This document shows, in pieces, positions 26,258-34,713 of a stretch of 64,000 bases of DNA (position 1 is the first letter of the stretch; each line of letters begins with the position of its first letter). Below the pieces are notes generated by a model that had not been told where the DNA came from, did not search any database, and saw only the letters and a list, made by a program, of their open reading frames with translations. Source of the stretch: Heyndrickxia vini (GTDB taxonomy: Bacteria; Bacillota; Bacilli; Bacillales; Bacillaceae_C); the NCBI RefSeq assembly GCF_016772275.1, contig NZ_CP065425.1, forward strand, positions 2,448,653 to 2,512,652, given 5' to 3'. A program made the translations under genes and the position numbers.

Positions 26258-26273
26258 TTACTCTATTATCGGT

Positions 26274-27563
26274 TTATTTATTTGGGACAACTTGACATAC
26301 CGTAAAGCGGTCTTCTTTGAAGAACTGTTCTGCCGCGCTTTGTAAGTCGACAAAAGTAATTTTCTCCAATGTTGGTACAACATCAAAAAGATTCATTTCA
26401 TTAAATGAATACCTCGTAAATTGATTTGCGATAAAATCGGGAGAATTTAGTTGTCTTAAAAATCCGCCAATTTTCTTTTTCTTCGTCCTCTCAAGTGCCT
26501 TCTCACTAATATGTTGACCGTTTTTAGCGTCTAACATTATTTTTTGTAGCTTTTCGGCCAAAACATCTGGTTTTTCTGTATCTCCTCCTACCATCGAAAA
26601 CCCAAATCCTTCTTCTTGTGTGTAGTCATAGGAGAATGTTTCGTCGATTAATCCGTCATTATACAAATCAAAATAATTTTCTGAGCTTTTCCCGAAAAGA
26701 ATATCAAGTAAAATATTAATTGTTAATTCATTTTTTAACATTTTTTCTCCAGTTTGATTAACATCACATGCTTTTACACCAACTAGACATTTTGGCGTTT
26801 GCACATTCATTTTTAATATACGTTTCTTTTCAGCTACTTGTGGCGGTTCATTTTCAAAACGACGCTTAATTTCAGACATTTCTTTATAATTCTTTTTCTT
26901 TTGGTTATCACGAATCAGTGTCATGATTTGATCTGGATTAATTGGTCCAACAACAAAGATAAGCATATTGCTTGGATGGTAAAAGGTATGATAGCACTCA
27001 TACAATAGTTTATCTGTAATAGGTGATATAGACTCAATAGTTCCAGCGATATCTATTTTTACCGGGTGATGCTGATACATATTTTCAATGACGCCAAAGT
27101 ATAAACGCCAATCCGGATTATCATCATACATCGTAATTTCTTGGCCAATAATCCCTTTTTCTTTTTCTACTGTTTTCTCAGTAAAATAAGGGCTTTGTAC
27201 CATATCGATTAGTGTTTCTAAATTTTTGTCAACATTGGATGTGCTAGAAAATAAATATGCTGTTCGATTGAAAGTAGTGAACGCATTGGCTGAAGCCCCT
27301 TGCTTACTAAATTGTTGGAATACATCGCCATCTTCCTTTTCAAATAATTTGTGTTCTAAGAAATGGGCAATGCCATCAGGTACTCTTTTGAATTCATTCG
27401 AATCTAATGGGACAAAATCATTGTCGATGGAACCATATTTTGTCGTGAATGTAGCAAATGTTTTACTGAAACCTTCTTTAGGTAAAAGATAAACATTTAG
27501 ACCATTTTCCATTTTTTCATAATAAAGCGTTTCTTTTAATTGTTCAAATTCAATTTTTTTCAT
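26274..27563 (-). CDS. ymfH: M16 family zinc peptidase YmfH (catalytic subunit)
   Basis: A 429-residue pitrilysin-type metallopeptidase. The inverted zinc motif HxxEH is present in AHFLEHKLFE, and the distal Glu lies in EKGIIGQEITMYDDNP. It would cleave short peptides in the cytosol or at the membrane; no signal peptide is visible. It overlaps the end of ymfF by four bases (ATGA), the usual arrangement for an active/inactive M16 pair acting as a heterodimer. Length and order match B. subtilis. The natural substrate is unknown. Confidence 0.92.
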   Translation of the reverse strand: MKKIEFEQLKETLYYEKMENGLNVYLLPKEGFSKTFATFTTKYGSIDNDFVPLDSNEFKRVPDGIAHFLEHKLFEKEDGDVFQQFSKQGASANAFTTFNRTAYLFSSTSNVDKNLETLIDMVQSPYFTEKTVEKEKGIIGQEITMYDDNPDWRLYFGVIENMYQHHPVKIDIAGTIESISPITDKLLYECYHTFYHPSNMLIFVVGPINPDQIMTLIRDNQKKKNYKEMSEIKRRFENEPPQVAEKKRILKMNVQTPKCLVGVKACDVNQTGEKMLKNELTINILLDILFGKSSENYFDLYNDGLIDETFSYDYTQEEGFGFSMVGGDTEKPDVLAEKLQKIMLDAKNGQHISEKALERTKKKKIGGFLRQLNSPDFIANQFTRYSFNEMNLFDVVPTLEKITFVDLQSAAEQFFKEDRFTVCQVVPNK

Positions 27564-28840
27564 GATTCATTTCCCTCCATTCCTGTTAAGAAATAGATTG
27601 TATCCAATTCAATCTTTTCAGCTACTTTCGTAATATCTTCTTTCGAAGCATTGTTCACTCCTGCTATCCAGTCATCCACTGTTAAGTTTTGATGCCCAAT
27701 TACATTATGATAAAGTATCTCTACCAAACCTCTTGATGTGTCCGTAGTTTCCAGAAGCTGATTATTAATAACCGCTTTCGTTTGAACTAATTCTTGGTCC
27801 GAGAAATCCCCATTTTTCATTGCTTCCATTTGTTCGCGAATAATTGTAACAGCTTGATCATAGTTCTTAGCTTCGATACCGCTCATTACCATTAATAAGC
27901 CCTTATGACTCTCAAGACGGCTTGCAGCATAATAAGCTAAACTTGCTTTTTCACGGACATTTATAAATAGTTTTGAATGTGAAAAGCCACCGAAGATTCC
28001 GTTAAAAACCTGTAAGGCAAAGTAATCATCATCACCAAATTGGACATTTGTACGGTAACCAATATTTAATTTTCCTTGCTTAACATCTTGTTTTTCTTTT
28101 ATTTCTTTTACCTCATCAATTTGAACGCTATTCCGGTTTTCTAATTTAACTGGTGAGCGGTCCTTAAATTGTAGATTTTCACAAAATGTTTCCACTTCTT
28201 TTTCATCCACATCACCAATAATATATAAGTGCAATTCATCCTCATTGATTGCTTTTTGGTAATAGTCATATAAACTTTTGGGAGTGATTTCATCAACTTT
28301 TTCACTCAGACCATTTGCATCAAGGGCATAAGCTTCACCTTTACACATTTCTTCCACTAATCGGACACTGGAGTATCGCATTTTATCATCATATATTGAT
28401 TGGATTCTTTGTTTTAATGTTCTTTTTTCCTTTTCTACTGTTTCGGAATGGAAAGATTCGTTTTCTATGTTTGGATTTAATAATACTTCCGACAAGAAAT
28501 TCATTCCTTTTTGAAGCAATGGTGTAGGATCTTTGAGGAACTTTTCATTGGCAATATCTATTGAAAAAGACATGATATGATATTCACCTTTTTTTGCTAA
28601 ATCAACAAAAAATCCGGCACCGTATAAATCATCTAAGTAGCTTCGTAATGCGGTAGTTGTCGGATATTGCTTTGTGCTACTTTGCAACACATTTGGTAAT
28701 AATGCCCGAAGTGTTACCGTTTCTTCAGTTAGTGGAGCCTTCATTTTCCAAACAAGTGTATTAGTTTTATATTTATTTGTTTTCACGATATGTAACGTAT
28801 AACCATTTTTCTTAATCGTTTGATCGTTTGCAACAGCCAT
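27560..28840 (-). CDS. ymfF: M16 family peptidase-like protein YmfF (non-catalytic partner)
   Basis: A 426-residue M16 homologue lacking the HxxEH zinc motif: the equivalent N-terminal region reads LLPNVLQSSTKQYP. It keeps the conserved C-terminal half, including NVREKASLAYYAASRLES, the Arg/Tyr-type substrate-binding region of M16 proteins. It is best seen as the structural partner of YmfH. The ATG at 28840 is chosen because GGAGG lies seven bases upstream; a TTG six bases earlier would overlap that site. It starts the ymfFH pair, just after the terminator of the nucleoside transporter operon. Confidence 0.9.
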   Translation of the reverse strand: MAVANDQTIKKNGYTLHIVKTNKYKTNTLVWKMKAPLTEETVTLRALLPNVLQSSTKQYPTTTALRSYLDDLYGAGFFVDLAKKGEYHIMSFSIDIANEKFLKDPTPLLQKGMNFLSEVLLNPNIENESFHSETVEKEKRTLKQRIQSIYDDKMRYSSVRLVEEMCKGEAYALDANGLSEKVDEITPKSLYDYYQKAINEDELHLYIIGDVDEKEVETFCENLQFKDRSPVKLENRNSVQIDEVKEIKEKQDVKQGKLNIGYRTNVQFGDDDYFALQVFNGIFGGFSHSKLFINVREKASLAYYAASRLESHKGLLMVMSGIEAKNYDQAVTIIREQMEAMKNGDFSDQELVQTKAVINNQLLETTDTSRGLVEILYHNVIGHQNLTVDDWIAGVNNASKEDITKVAEKIELDTIYFLTGMEGNES

Positions 28841-28935
28841 AGCCAATCCTCCTTTTACTTTCTTATACTATTTTGTTATGAAGTTATTCTTACTATACAT
28901 GTTATAGATAATGTCCTACAAGTATTTACCTAATA

Positions 28936-28966
28936 AAAAAGCCCAGAAAACATTTCTGGGCTTTTT
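28936..28966 (-). terminator. Rho-independent terminator after nupQ
   Basis: AAAAAGCCCAGAAA (28936-28949) pairs perfectly with TTTCTGGGCTTTTT (28953-28966) around ACA. The T runs allow termination on both strands. It closes the BMP-type transporter operon. Confidence 0.93.
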
Positions 28967-28972
28967 CGAAAT

Positions 28973-29932
28973 TTATCGTTGGCCTTTAATATATGGAAGA
29001 CCACTTGCTTTAGGTGCATCTGCACGACCGATAAATCCTGCTAAGGCTAATATCGTTAGTACATATGGAGCGATTAATAAATATACACTTGGAATATCTT
29101 TGAGGAATGGGATATCTCCTCCGACAATACTCAAACTTTGGGCAAAGCCAAAGAACAATGCCGCCCCCATTGCACCAAGTGGATGCCATTTACCGAAAAT
29201 CATAGCTGCTAAAGCCATAAAACCTTGTCCAGTGATTGTCGAATGACTAAAATCTAAAGTAATTGTCTGCGCATATACAGCTCCACCAAGACCACCGAAC
29301 ACACCAGACAACATGACACCTACATAACGCATTTTTGTAACATTAATCCCCATTGTATCTGCCGCAGCCGGATGTTCTCCAACCGAACGGAGACGTAAGC
29401 CAAATGGGGTTTTATAGATAATAAACCAAACAACAAATGCAAGAATAATTGCAAGATAGGATGCATACGTTACATTACTGAAGAAAAGATCTCCAACGAT
29501 TGGAATGTCCTTTAAAACAGGAATATCGATTTTATGGAAATTTTCTTTAATAAAATCCGTTTGACCCTTACCATACCACTTTTTTACTAAAAATAATGAA
29601 AGGCCTAATGCTAAAAAGTTTATCGCAACACCACTAACTGTTTGATCTGCCCTAAATGTAATAGAGGCAACTGCATGGAGTAATGATGTGATTCCGCCAA
29701 CAACCATCGCCACAATTAACGCTATCCAGGGAGTTGCAGCCCCAAAGGTATCAGCAAATGTTAAATTAAAGACGATTGCACTAAATGCCCCAATAATCAT
29801 AAGCCCTTCCAAACCAATATTAACCACACCTGCACGTTCAGAGAAAACGCCGCCTAATGCTGTAAAGATAAGCGGTGCAGCTACTAAAAGGGAAGAAGAT
29901 ACTATTATTTCGAGTGCTGTCATTAAATCCAC
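28973..29932 (-). CDS. nupQ: Nucleoside ABC transporter permease NupQ
   Basis: A 319-residue permease with about nine hydrophobic segments and the conserved GVVNIGLEGLMIIGAF and GVAINFLALGL motifs of the BMP-type (YufQ/NupQ) subfamily. It pairs with NupP to form the membrane channel of a purine nucleoside importer. The GTG at 29932 follows the nupP stop directly, with GGAGG eight bases upstream inside nupP, showing translational coupling. It is the last gene before the operon terminator. B. subtilis NupNOPQ imports guanosine; specificity here is inferred from family membership. Confidence 0.92.
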   Translation of the reverse strand: MDLMTALEIIVSSSLLVAAPLIFTALGGVFSERAGVVNIGLEGLMIIGAFSAIVFNLTFADTFGAATPWIALIVAMVVGGITSLLHAVASITFRADQTVSGVAINFLALGLSLFLVKKWYGKGQTDFIKENFHKIDIPVLKDIPIVGDLFFSNVTYASYLAIILAFVVWFIIYKTPFGLRLRSVGEHPAAADTMGINVTKMRYVGVMLSGVFGGLGGAVYAQTITLDFSHSTITGQGFMALAAMIFGKWHPLGAMGAALFFGFAQSLSIVGGDIPFLKDIPSVYLLIAPYVLTILALAGFIGRADAPKASGLPYIKGQR

Positions 29933-30976
29933 TTATTTTACCTCCCTTTTAAAACGAGTAATGATCCACTTAATCATATAACTTGAAGCAACAAAGAAAA
30001 TGATTAATGCAATAACGATTTCTACAAGTTCATTCGGAACATTAGCCTCAATTGGCATGTTTAATGAACCTACCCTTAAACTCCCAAAAAGTATGGAAGC
30101 GATTACTACACCTAATGCTGTATTTCCACCTAAAAGCGCCACGGCAATCCCGTCGAATCCTACTCCTGAGAAGCTCGATTGTAAGAAAGCAAATCCGAAT
30201 GTACCGAGACCTTGCATTGCACCGGCGAGACCTGCAAAAGCTCCCGAGATGATCATCGAATAAATAATATTTTTATTTACATTCATCCCCGCATAATGTG
30301 ATGCATGCTGGTTAAATCCAACCGATCTAAGTTCGTAACCTTTTGTCGTTTTCTCAAGTAAAAACCACATAATAATAGCGGCAATAATTGCAAGATATAT
30401 CCCATTATGAAGACTCGAATAATCCGTGATACTTTGAAAGAAATCTGATTTTAATGAAGCTGAATTAGGAATTTCCTTCGTAGTATCGGATTGATCTGAT
30501 AATACATTACGAATAATGTAGTTGGAAACATGCAATGCAATATAATTCATCATGATGGTAACAATAACTTCGTGAACACGAAATTTAGCCTTTAATAGTC
30601 CCGGGATAAATCCCCATATAGCCCCCGCCACAGCTGCAGCAATAATGGCAAGTGGTAAGTGAATTATTTTTGGTAGATCGAAGGCTAAGCCAACCCAAAC
30701 AGATACGATCCACCCCATTAGCATTTGACCTTCAACACCAATATTAAATAGTCCAGTTCGGAATGCAAAAGCAACAGCAAGTCCGGCAAAAATATATGGT
30801 GTCACTTGCCGTAATGTTTCACCGAGATAGAAAGAATCTCCAAAAGCACCGTTCCATAAGGACAGGTAACCATTAATAGGGTTATATCCACTTATCAACA
30901 TAATGATAGCTCCGGCAATTAATCCTAATATTACTGAAACAACCGGTATTAATATATTCACTAATCGATTAGACAT
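29933..30976 (-). CDS. nupP: Nucleoside ABC transporter permease NupP
   Basis: A 347-residue permease, longer than its partner, with N-terminal hydrophobic segments (VVSVILGLIAGAIIMLI) and the family motifs FNIGVEGQMLMGW and VHEVIVTIMMNYIALH. It forms the heterodimeric channel with NupQ. The start is uncertain. The ATG at 30976 has AGGTGA about eight bases upstream and is used here, overlapping nupO by eight bases. A GTG at 30988 would overlap by twenty and has a less well spaced site. It lies between nupO and nupQ, the standard order for BMP-type importers. Confidence 0.9.
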   Translation of the reverse strand: MSNRLVNILIPVVSVILGLIAGAIIMLISGYNPINGYLSLWNGAFGDSFYLGETLRQVTPYIFAGLAVAFAFRTGLFNIGVEGQMLMGWIVSVWVGLAFDLPKIIHLPLAIIAAAVAGAIWGFIPGLLKAKFRVHEVIVTIMMNYIALHVSNYIIRNVLSDQSDTTKEIPNSASLKSDFFQSITDYSSLHNGIYLAIIAAIIMWFLLEKTTKGYELRSVGFNQHASHYAGMNVNKNIIYSMIISGAFAGLAGAMQGLGTFGFAFLQSSFSGVGFDGIAVALLGGNTALGVVIASILFGSLRVGSLNMPIEANVPNELVEIVIALIIFFVASSYMIKWIITRFKREVK

Positions 30977-32504
30977 TTGATTCTTCACCTACTTCCTGTC
31001 CTTTAGAACCTGCCATTAATAATCCAAGTTCTTGTTCAGTTGTCTTTTTTGGATCCACAACTGCTACAATCTGCCCTTCATAAATGACCGCTATTCGATC
31101 ACTAACATTTAAGATCTCATCTAGTTCAAAGGAAATTAATAACACTGCCTTCCCATTATCACGCTGTTCGATTAGACGTTTATGAATAAACTCAATCGCT
31201 CCGACGTCTAATCCCCGAGTCGGCTGCGCTGCAATTAAAAGATCAGGGTTTCGATCCACTTCACGTCCAATTATTGCTTTTTGTTGATTTCCACCCGATA
31301 ATGATCGTGCCAAAGTATATTCACTAGGAGTTCGTACATCGAATTCTTGAATAATTTTCGATGCCTTGTTGTATATTTGTTTAAAATTTAAGATACCCCC
31401 TTTGGAATAGGGCTTTTGATAGTAAGTTTGTAAAACAATATTCTCACCAATTGGAAAATCAAGTACTAATCCGTGTTTATGACGATCTTCAGGAATATGT
31501 CCCACACCAGATTCCGTAATCTTCCTTGGCTTAAAGTTTCGTACTTCTTTTCCATTTAGTTTAATTGAACCGCTTTCTGATTTTCTTAATCCCGTAATAG
31601 CTTCTATTAGTTCGGTTTGTCCATTTCCATCTACACCGGCAATTCCGACAATCTCCCCCGCCCGAACATTAAGGTTTAAACTTCTTATCGATTCAATCCC
31701 TCTAGAATCTTTGACGACTAGATCTTTTATTTCAAGTACATTTTCTTTTGGACTAGCTTCACTTTTTACAGTTTTAAAAACAACTTCACGTCCAACCATT
31801 AGGTTAGCAAGTTCATTCGGATTCGTATCCTCCACTGATACTGTTCCTATTCCTTTTCCTTTTCTGATTACCGTGACTTGATCGCAAACTTCCATAATTT
31901 CTTTTAACTTATGAGTTATTAAAATGATTGATTTGCCTTCTTTGATTAATGTTTTCATAATTTGAATTAATTCGGTTATTTCCTGGGGGGTTAAAACTGC
32001 AGTAGGCTCATCAAAAATAATAATTTCAGCACCACGGTAAAGCGTTTTTAATATTTCAACTCTTTGTTGCATTCCTACTGAAATATCAGCAATTTTCGCT
32101 TTTGGGTTAACAGATAGTCCATACCTTTGCGAAATCTCCTGAACCTCTTTTTCAGCTTTTTTAATATCAATCGTTCCGCCTGACTTTGGTTCTTTTCCTA
32201 GAATAATATTTTCAGTGACAGTAAACGTATCCACTAACATAAAATGTTGATGAACCATCCCAATCCCTAAATCATTTGCAATGTTTGGGTTTGTTATTTT
32301 TACCGATTTTCCATTTACACGAATTTCTCCTTTTTCTGGCTGATATAAACCAAAGAGAACATTCATAAGAGTTGATTTTCCAGCACCATTTTCTCCAAGC
32401 AGTGCGTGAATCTCACCCTTTTTTACTTGCAACGTAATATTATCATTTGCAACAATACCTGGAAATTCTTTACGAATGCCCAGCATTTCAATGACAAATT
32501 CCAC
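30969..32504 (-). CDS. nupO: Nucleoside ABC transporter ATP-binding protein NupO
   Basis: A 511-residue duplicated ATPase. The first domain is canonical: Walker A GENGAGKST, signature ISVGMQQR, Walker B IIIFDEPTAVLT. The second has a degenerate Walker A (GVDGNGQTE), a normal LSGGNQQK signature and AAQPTRGLD in place of the usual Walker B Glu, as is normal in the sugar/BMP importer class. The GTG at 32504 is preferred, with AGGAG eight bases upstream; it gives the family start MEFVIEMLGIRKEFPG. The protein energises nucleoside uptake by NupPQ. A hairpin separates it from nupN. Confidence 0.95.
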   Translation of the reverse strand: MEFVIEMLGIRKEFPGIVANDNITLQVKKGEIHALLGENGAGKSTLMNVLFGLYQPEKGEIRVNGKSVKITNPNIANDLGIGMVHQHFMLVDTFTVTENIILGKEPKSGGTIDIKKAEKEVQEISQRYGLSVNPKAKIADISVGMQQRVEILKTLYRGAEIIIFDEPTAVLTPQEITELIQIMKTLIKEGKSIILITHKLKEIMEVCDQVTVIRKGKGIGTVSVEDTNPNELANLMVGREVVFKTVKSEASPKENVLEIKDLVVKDSRGIESIRSLNLNVRAGEIVGIAGVDGNGQTELIEAITGLRKSESGSIKLNGKEVRNFKPRKITESGVGHIPEDRHKHGLVLDFPIGENIVLQTYYQKPYSKGGILNFKQIYNKASKIIQEFDVRTPSEYTLARSLSGGNQQKAIIGREVDRNPDLLIAAQPTRGLDVGAIEFIHKRLIEQRDNGKAVLLISFELDEILNVSDRIAVIYEGQIVAVVDPKKTTEQELGLLMAGSKGQEVGEESNV

Positions 32505-32627
32505 CCTATCCACTCCTTAAAAAGGTAAACTTCGTTTTATCTTAAAAAATTTTGTATGGGGATGCTCAATAAAATTCTAAATGAAAAGTAAAAATGGTAG
32601 ACTTTTACTCTTCAGTTAAAACTTATT

Positions 32628-32658
32628 TGTGGGATTGAAGCGATGCTTCAATCCCACA
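32628..32658 (-). terminator. Strong hairpin between nupN and nupO (partial terminator or mRNA-end stabiliser)
   Basis: TGTGGGATTGAAGC (32628-32641) pairs perfectly with GCTTCAATCCCACA (32645-32658) around GAT. The minus-strand continuation is only weakly T-rich, so it may allow read-through while stabilising the upstream nupN message. Such a hairpin after a binding-protein gene commonly keeps the lipoprotein more abundant than the membrane components. Confidence 0.65.
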
Positions 32659-32665
32659 TAAGAAA

Positions 32666-33742
32666 TTATTTAGTCGGTTTTAATGGAACTTTTACTTCAC
32701 CTTTAATAATTTTTTGTTTCCACTCATCTACAGCTTTTAGCACATCTTCAGAGATATTTTCTTTTGATGGCGAAATACCAACAGCATCTTCATTTAGGCC
32801 ATATTCAATTTGTTCTCCGCCTGGGAAGTTGCCATCCTTAGCTTTTTTAGACAAATCTTGAACTGCCAAATCTACACGCTTAATCATAGAAGTTAGAGTA
32901 ACATTATAATCTTTTCCATTTACGGAAACTTTACCTTCATCAACTTGGTCACGGTCAACTCCGATTACCCATACATTTTTGTTTGGATCTTTTTGTTTAA
33001 TGTTTTTAGCCTCTGTAAACACACCGTTTCCTGTACCGCCAGCAGCATGATAAATAACATCGATACCAGATTTGTACATTGCTGATGCCATTGATTGTCC
33101 TTTGTCCGCTTTATCGAATGCACCTGCAAAATCGATTTTGATATCTGCTTTAGGATTAACCGCTTTCACACCAGCTTGAAAACCAGCAGCAAATTTATTA
33201 ATTAAGTCACTGTCTGTTCCGCCAATGAAACCAACTTTGTTTGTTTTAGTAGTTAAACCTGCAACTACACCAACAAGGAATGAGCCTTCATGCTCTTTAA
33301 ATGTAATACTTACAACATTCTTTTTATCTGTAATAACGTCATCAACAATAGCGAAGTGACTATTTTTACGTTGTCCAGCAATTTCTTCAATTGCAGGTTT
33401 TAACTTGTAACCAATACCATAAGTTAAATCGAATCCGTTACGAACTGCTGTATTTAGATTTGTTTTGTAATCTGCATCAGATTTTGATTGGAAGTAATCG
33501 AAACCTTGAGTACCTTTTTTCAATCCGTTATCTTTTCCAAATTCTTGTAAACCTTCCCACGCTGATTGGTTAAATGATTTATCATCAACACCACCAACAT
33601 CAGTTACTAATGCAACAGTGAAATTGTCCTTTTTGTCATTTTTCCCCGACGTACCTTCTTTGTCACTTGTACCGCAAGCTCCTAACAATGTTCCTGCAGC
33701 TAATACTAGTGAGAGAGCGAATCCAATTTTACGCTTTTTCAC
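32666..33742 (-). CDS. nupN: BMP-family nucleoside-binding lipoprotein NupN
   Basis: A 358-residue extracellular, lipid-anchored solute-binding protein. The signal peptide ends in the lipobox LLGAC with the lipidated Cys at residue 23, followed by a Ser/Gly/Lys-rich spacer. The mature part has the BMP (PnrA/TmpC) motifs [33 protein letters not shown] and [15 protein letters not shown]. The start is a GTG at 33742 with GGGGG upstream. It is the first transporter gene after the GntR regulator and delivers purine nucleosides to NupOPQ. In B. subtilis the equivalent genes lie at another locus. Confidence 0.94.
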   Translation of the reverse strand: MKKRKIGFALSLVLAAGTLLGACGTSDKEGTSGKNDKKDNFTVALVTDVGGVDDKSFNQSAWEGLQEFGKDNGLKKGTQGFDYFQSKSDADYKTNLNTAVRNGFDLTYGIGYKLKPAIEEIAGQRKNSHFAIVDDVITDKKNVVSITFKEHEGSFLVGVVAGLTTKTNKVGFIGGTDSDLINKFAAGFQAGVKAVNPKADIKIDFAGAFDKADKGQSMASAMYKSGIDVIYHAAGGTGNGVFTEAKNIKQKDPNKNVWVIGVDRDQVDEGKVSVNGKDYNVTLTSMIKRVDLAVQDLSKKAKDGNFPGGEQIEYGLNEDAVGISPSKENISEDVLKAVDEWKQKIIKGEVKVPLKPTK

Positions 33743-33789
33743 TTTTTGAACCCCCTATATTTTTGATTTAGTAGAATAATAGATTAAAG

Positions 33790-34515
33790 CTAGATTCGTT
33801 TTCTTACTACATGAAAACTAAAGTTATCCGCTTTAAAATAATTTACAGAGTATAGAACTGGTTCATCGTTTTCAAAATAATGAAGTTGTTTTAGAACTAA
33901 TAATGCAGTTTCCGGATCACACTCTAAAATTTGGGAAACCTTATCGTGATATCCGATTGGTTCTATTTGAGTTACGGCATGTGTGATCTTCTTGCCATTG
34001 TGTTGTTCTAAAATGTCGAAGATCGAACCATCATTATAGGAGAACTCCAAAGGAAAAAGACTACTAGGTATTTTGTCAATACAATAGACAACTGGATTCC
34101 CATTGGCAGTTCGTACCCTTTCGATAACCGCAATCTCCTCTTCTTCATTGCAAGAAAAACGATGAATATCTTCCTCTGTTGGTGCTTGGGTCTTTGAACT
34201 TAAAAAAATGGTTCCTGGTTCCATTCCACCTTGTTTAATCATGTCTGTAACACTATACAATTGTTCAATTCCTGAAGTAAAAATAGGTTTGGAATTAACA
34301 AATGTACCGACACCATGTCGACGAGTAATCACATTGTCCTCTTCTAATATCCGGAGTGCTTCTCGTAAGGTTGCTCGACTGACACCAAGTTGTTTTGCTA
34401 AATCAAATTCAGATGGCAATTTCTCTTTTTCCTTATAAATTCCTGCTTCAATGTCTTTTTTTAGACGATCGATCACCAGCAGATATAAATGTCGGCTATC
34501 TGTTTTAATTAACAT
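33790..34515 (-). CDS. ymfC: GntR/HutC-family transcriptional regulator (YmfC-like)
   Basis: A 241-residue regulator with an N-terminal winged helix (about residues 10-70, with [24 protein letters not shown] and RRHGVGTFV) and a C-terminal UTRA effector domain (about 90-235, with [20 protein letters not shown] and [15 protein letters not shown]). Proteins of this class release DNA on binding a small metabolite. The ATG at 34515 has GGTGGG seven bases upstream and gives the length of B. subtilis YmfC; a longer frame to 34560 lacks support. It is 47 bases upstream of nupN, so it probably controls the transporter. A 13-bp inverted repeat covers its own promoter. Confidence 0.9.
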   Translation of the reverse strand: MLIKTDSRHLYLLVIDRLKKDIEAGIYKEKEKLPSEFDLAKQLGVSRATLREALRILEEDNVITRRHGVGTFVNSKPIFTSGIEQLYSVTDMIKQGGMEPGTIFLSSKTQAPTEEDIHRFSCNEEEEIAVIERVRTANGNPVVYCIDKIPSSLFPLEFSYNDGSIFDILEQHNGKKITHAVTQIEPIGYHDKVSQILECDPETALLVLKQLHYFENDEPVLYSVNYFKADNFSFHVVRKRI

Positions 34516-34567
34516 AAATGAACCCACCAAACTTTCATAAGACATCAGACCTCTGATCAATTATTCC

Positions 34568-34606
34568 TACTAATCGAAAATACTATAACATTTTTTTCGA
34601 TTAGTA
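34568..34606. promoter_or_regulatory. 13-bp perfect inverted repeat, candidate operator of the GntR regulator
   Basis: TACTAATCGAAAA (34568-34580) and TTTTCGATTAGTA (34594-34606) are perfect inverted copies separated by 13 bases. The promoter -10 lies between them and one arm covers the -10/-35 spacer, so a bound protein would block RNA polymerase. Autoregulation by the adjacent GntR protein is the simplest reading. Confidence 0.7.
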
Positions 34607-34610
34607 TAAA
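34582..34610 (-). promoter_or_regulatory. ymfC: Predicted promoter of ymfC and the nucleoside transporter operon
   Basis: On the minus strand TTTATA (complement of 34605-34610), 17 bases, then TATAGT (complement of 34582-34587). The -10 is good and the -35 moderate (four of six). It lies about 70 bases upstream of the ymfC start and is interleaved with the 13-bp inverted repeat. Confidence 0.6.
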
Positions 34611-34671
34611 TATAAATTTTTCATTTTGTCGAAAAAAAGCGACTTAAAAGGAAAAATGTTTATATTCAGAC

Positions 34672-34706
34672 AATAAAACAAGCGGAAATATACTTATTTC
34701 CGCTTG
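34672..34706 (-). terminator. Rho-independent terminator after spoIIIE
   Basis: CAAGCGGAAATA (34679-34690) pairs with TATTTCCGCTTG (34695-34706), and on the minus strand it is followed by TTTTATTG. Confidence 0.9.
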
Positions 34707-34713
34707 CCAATAG

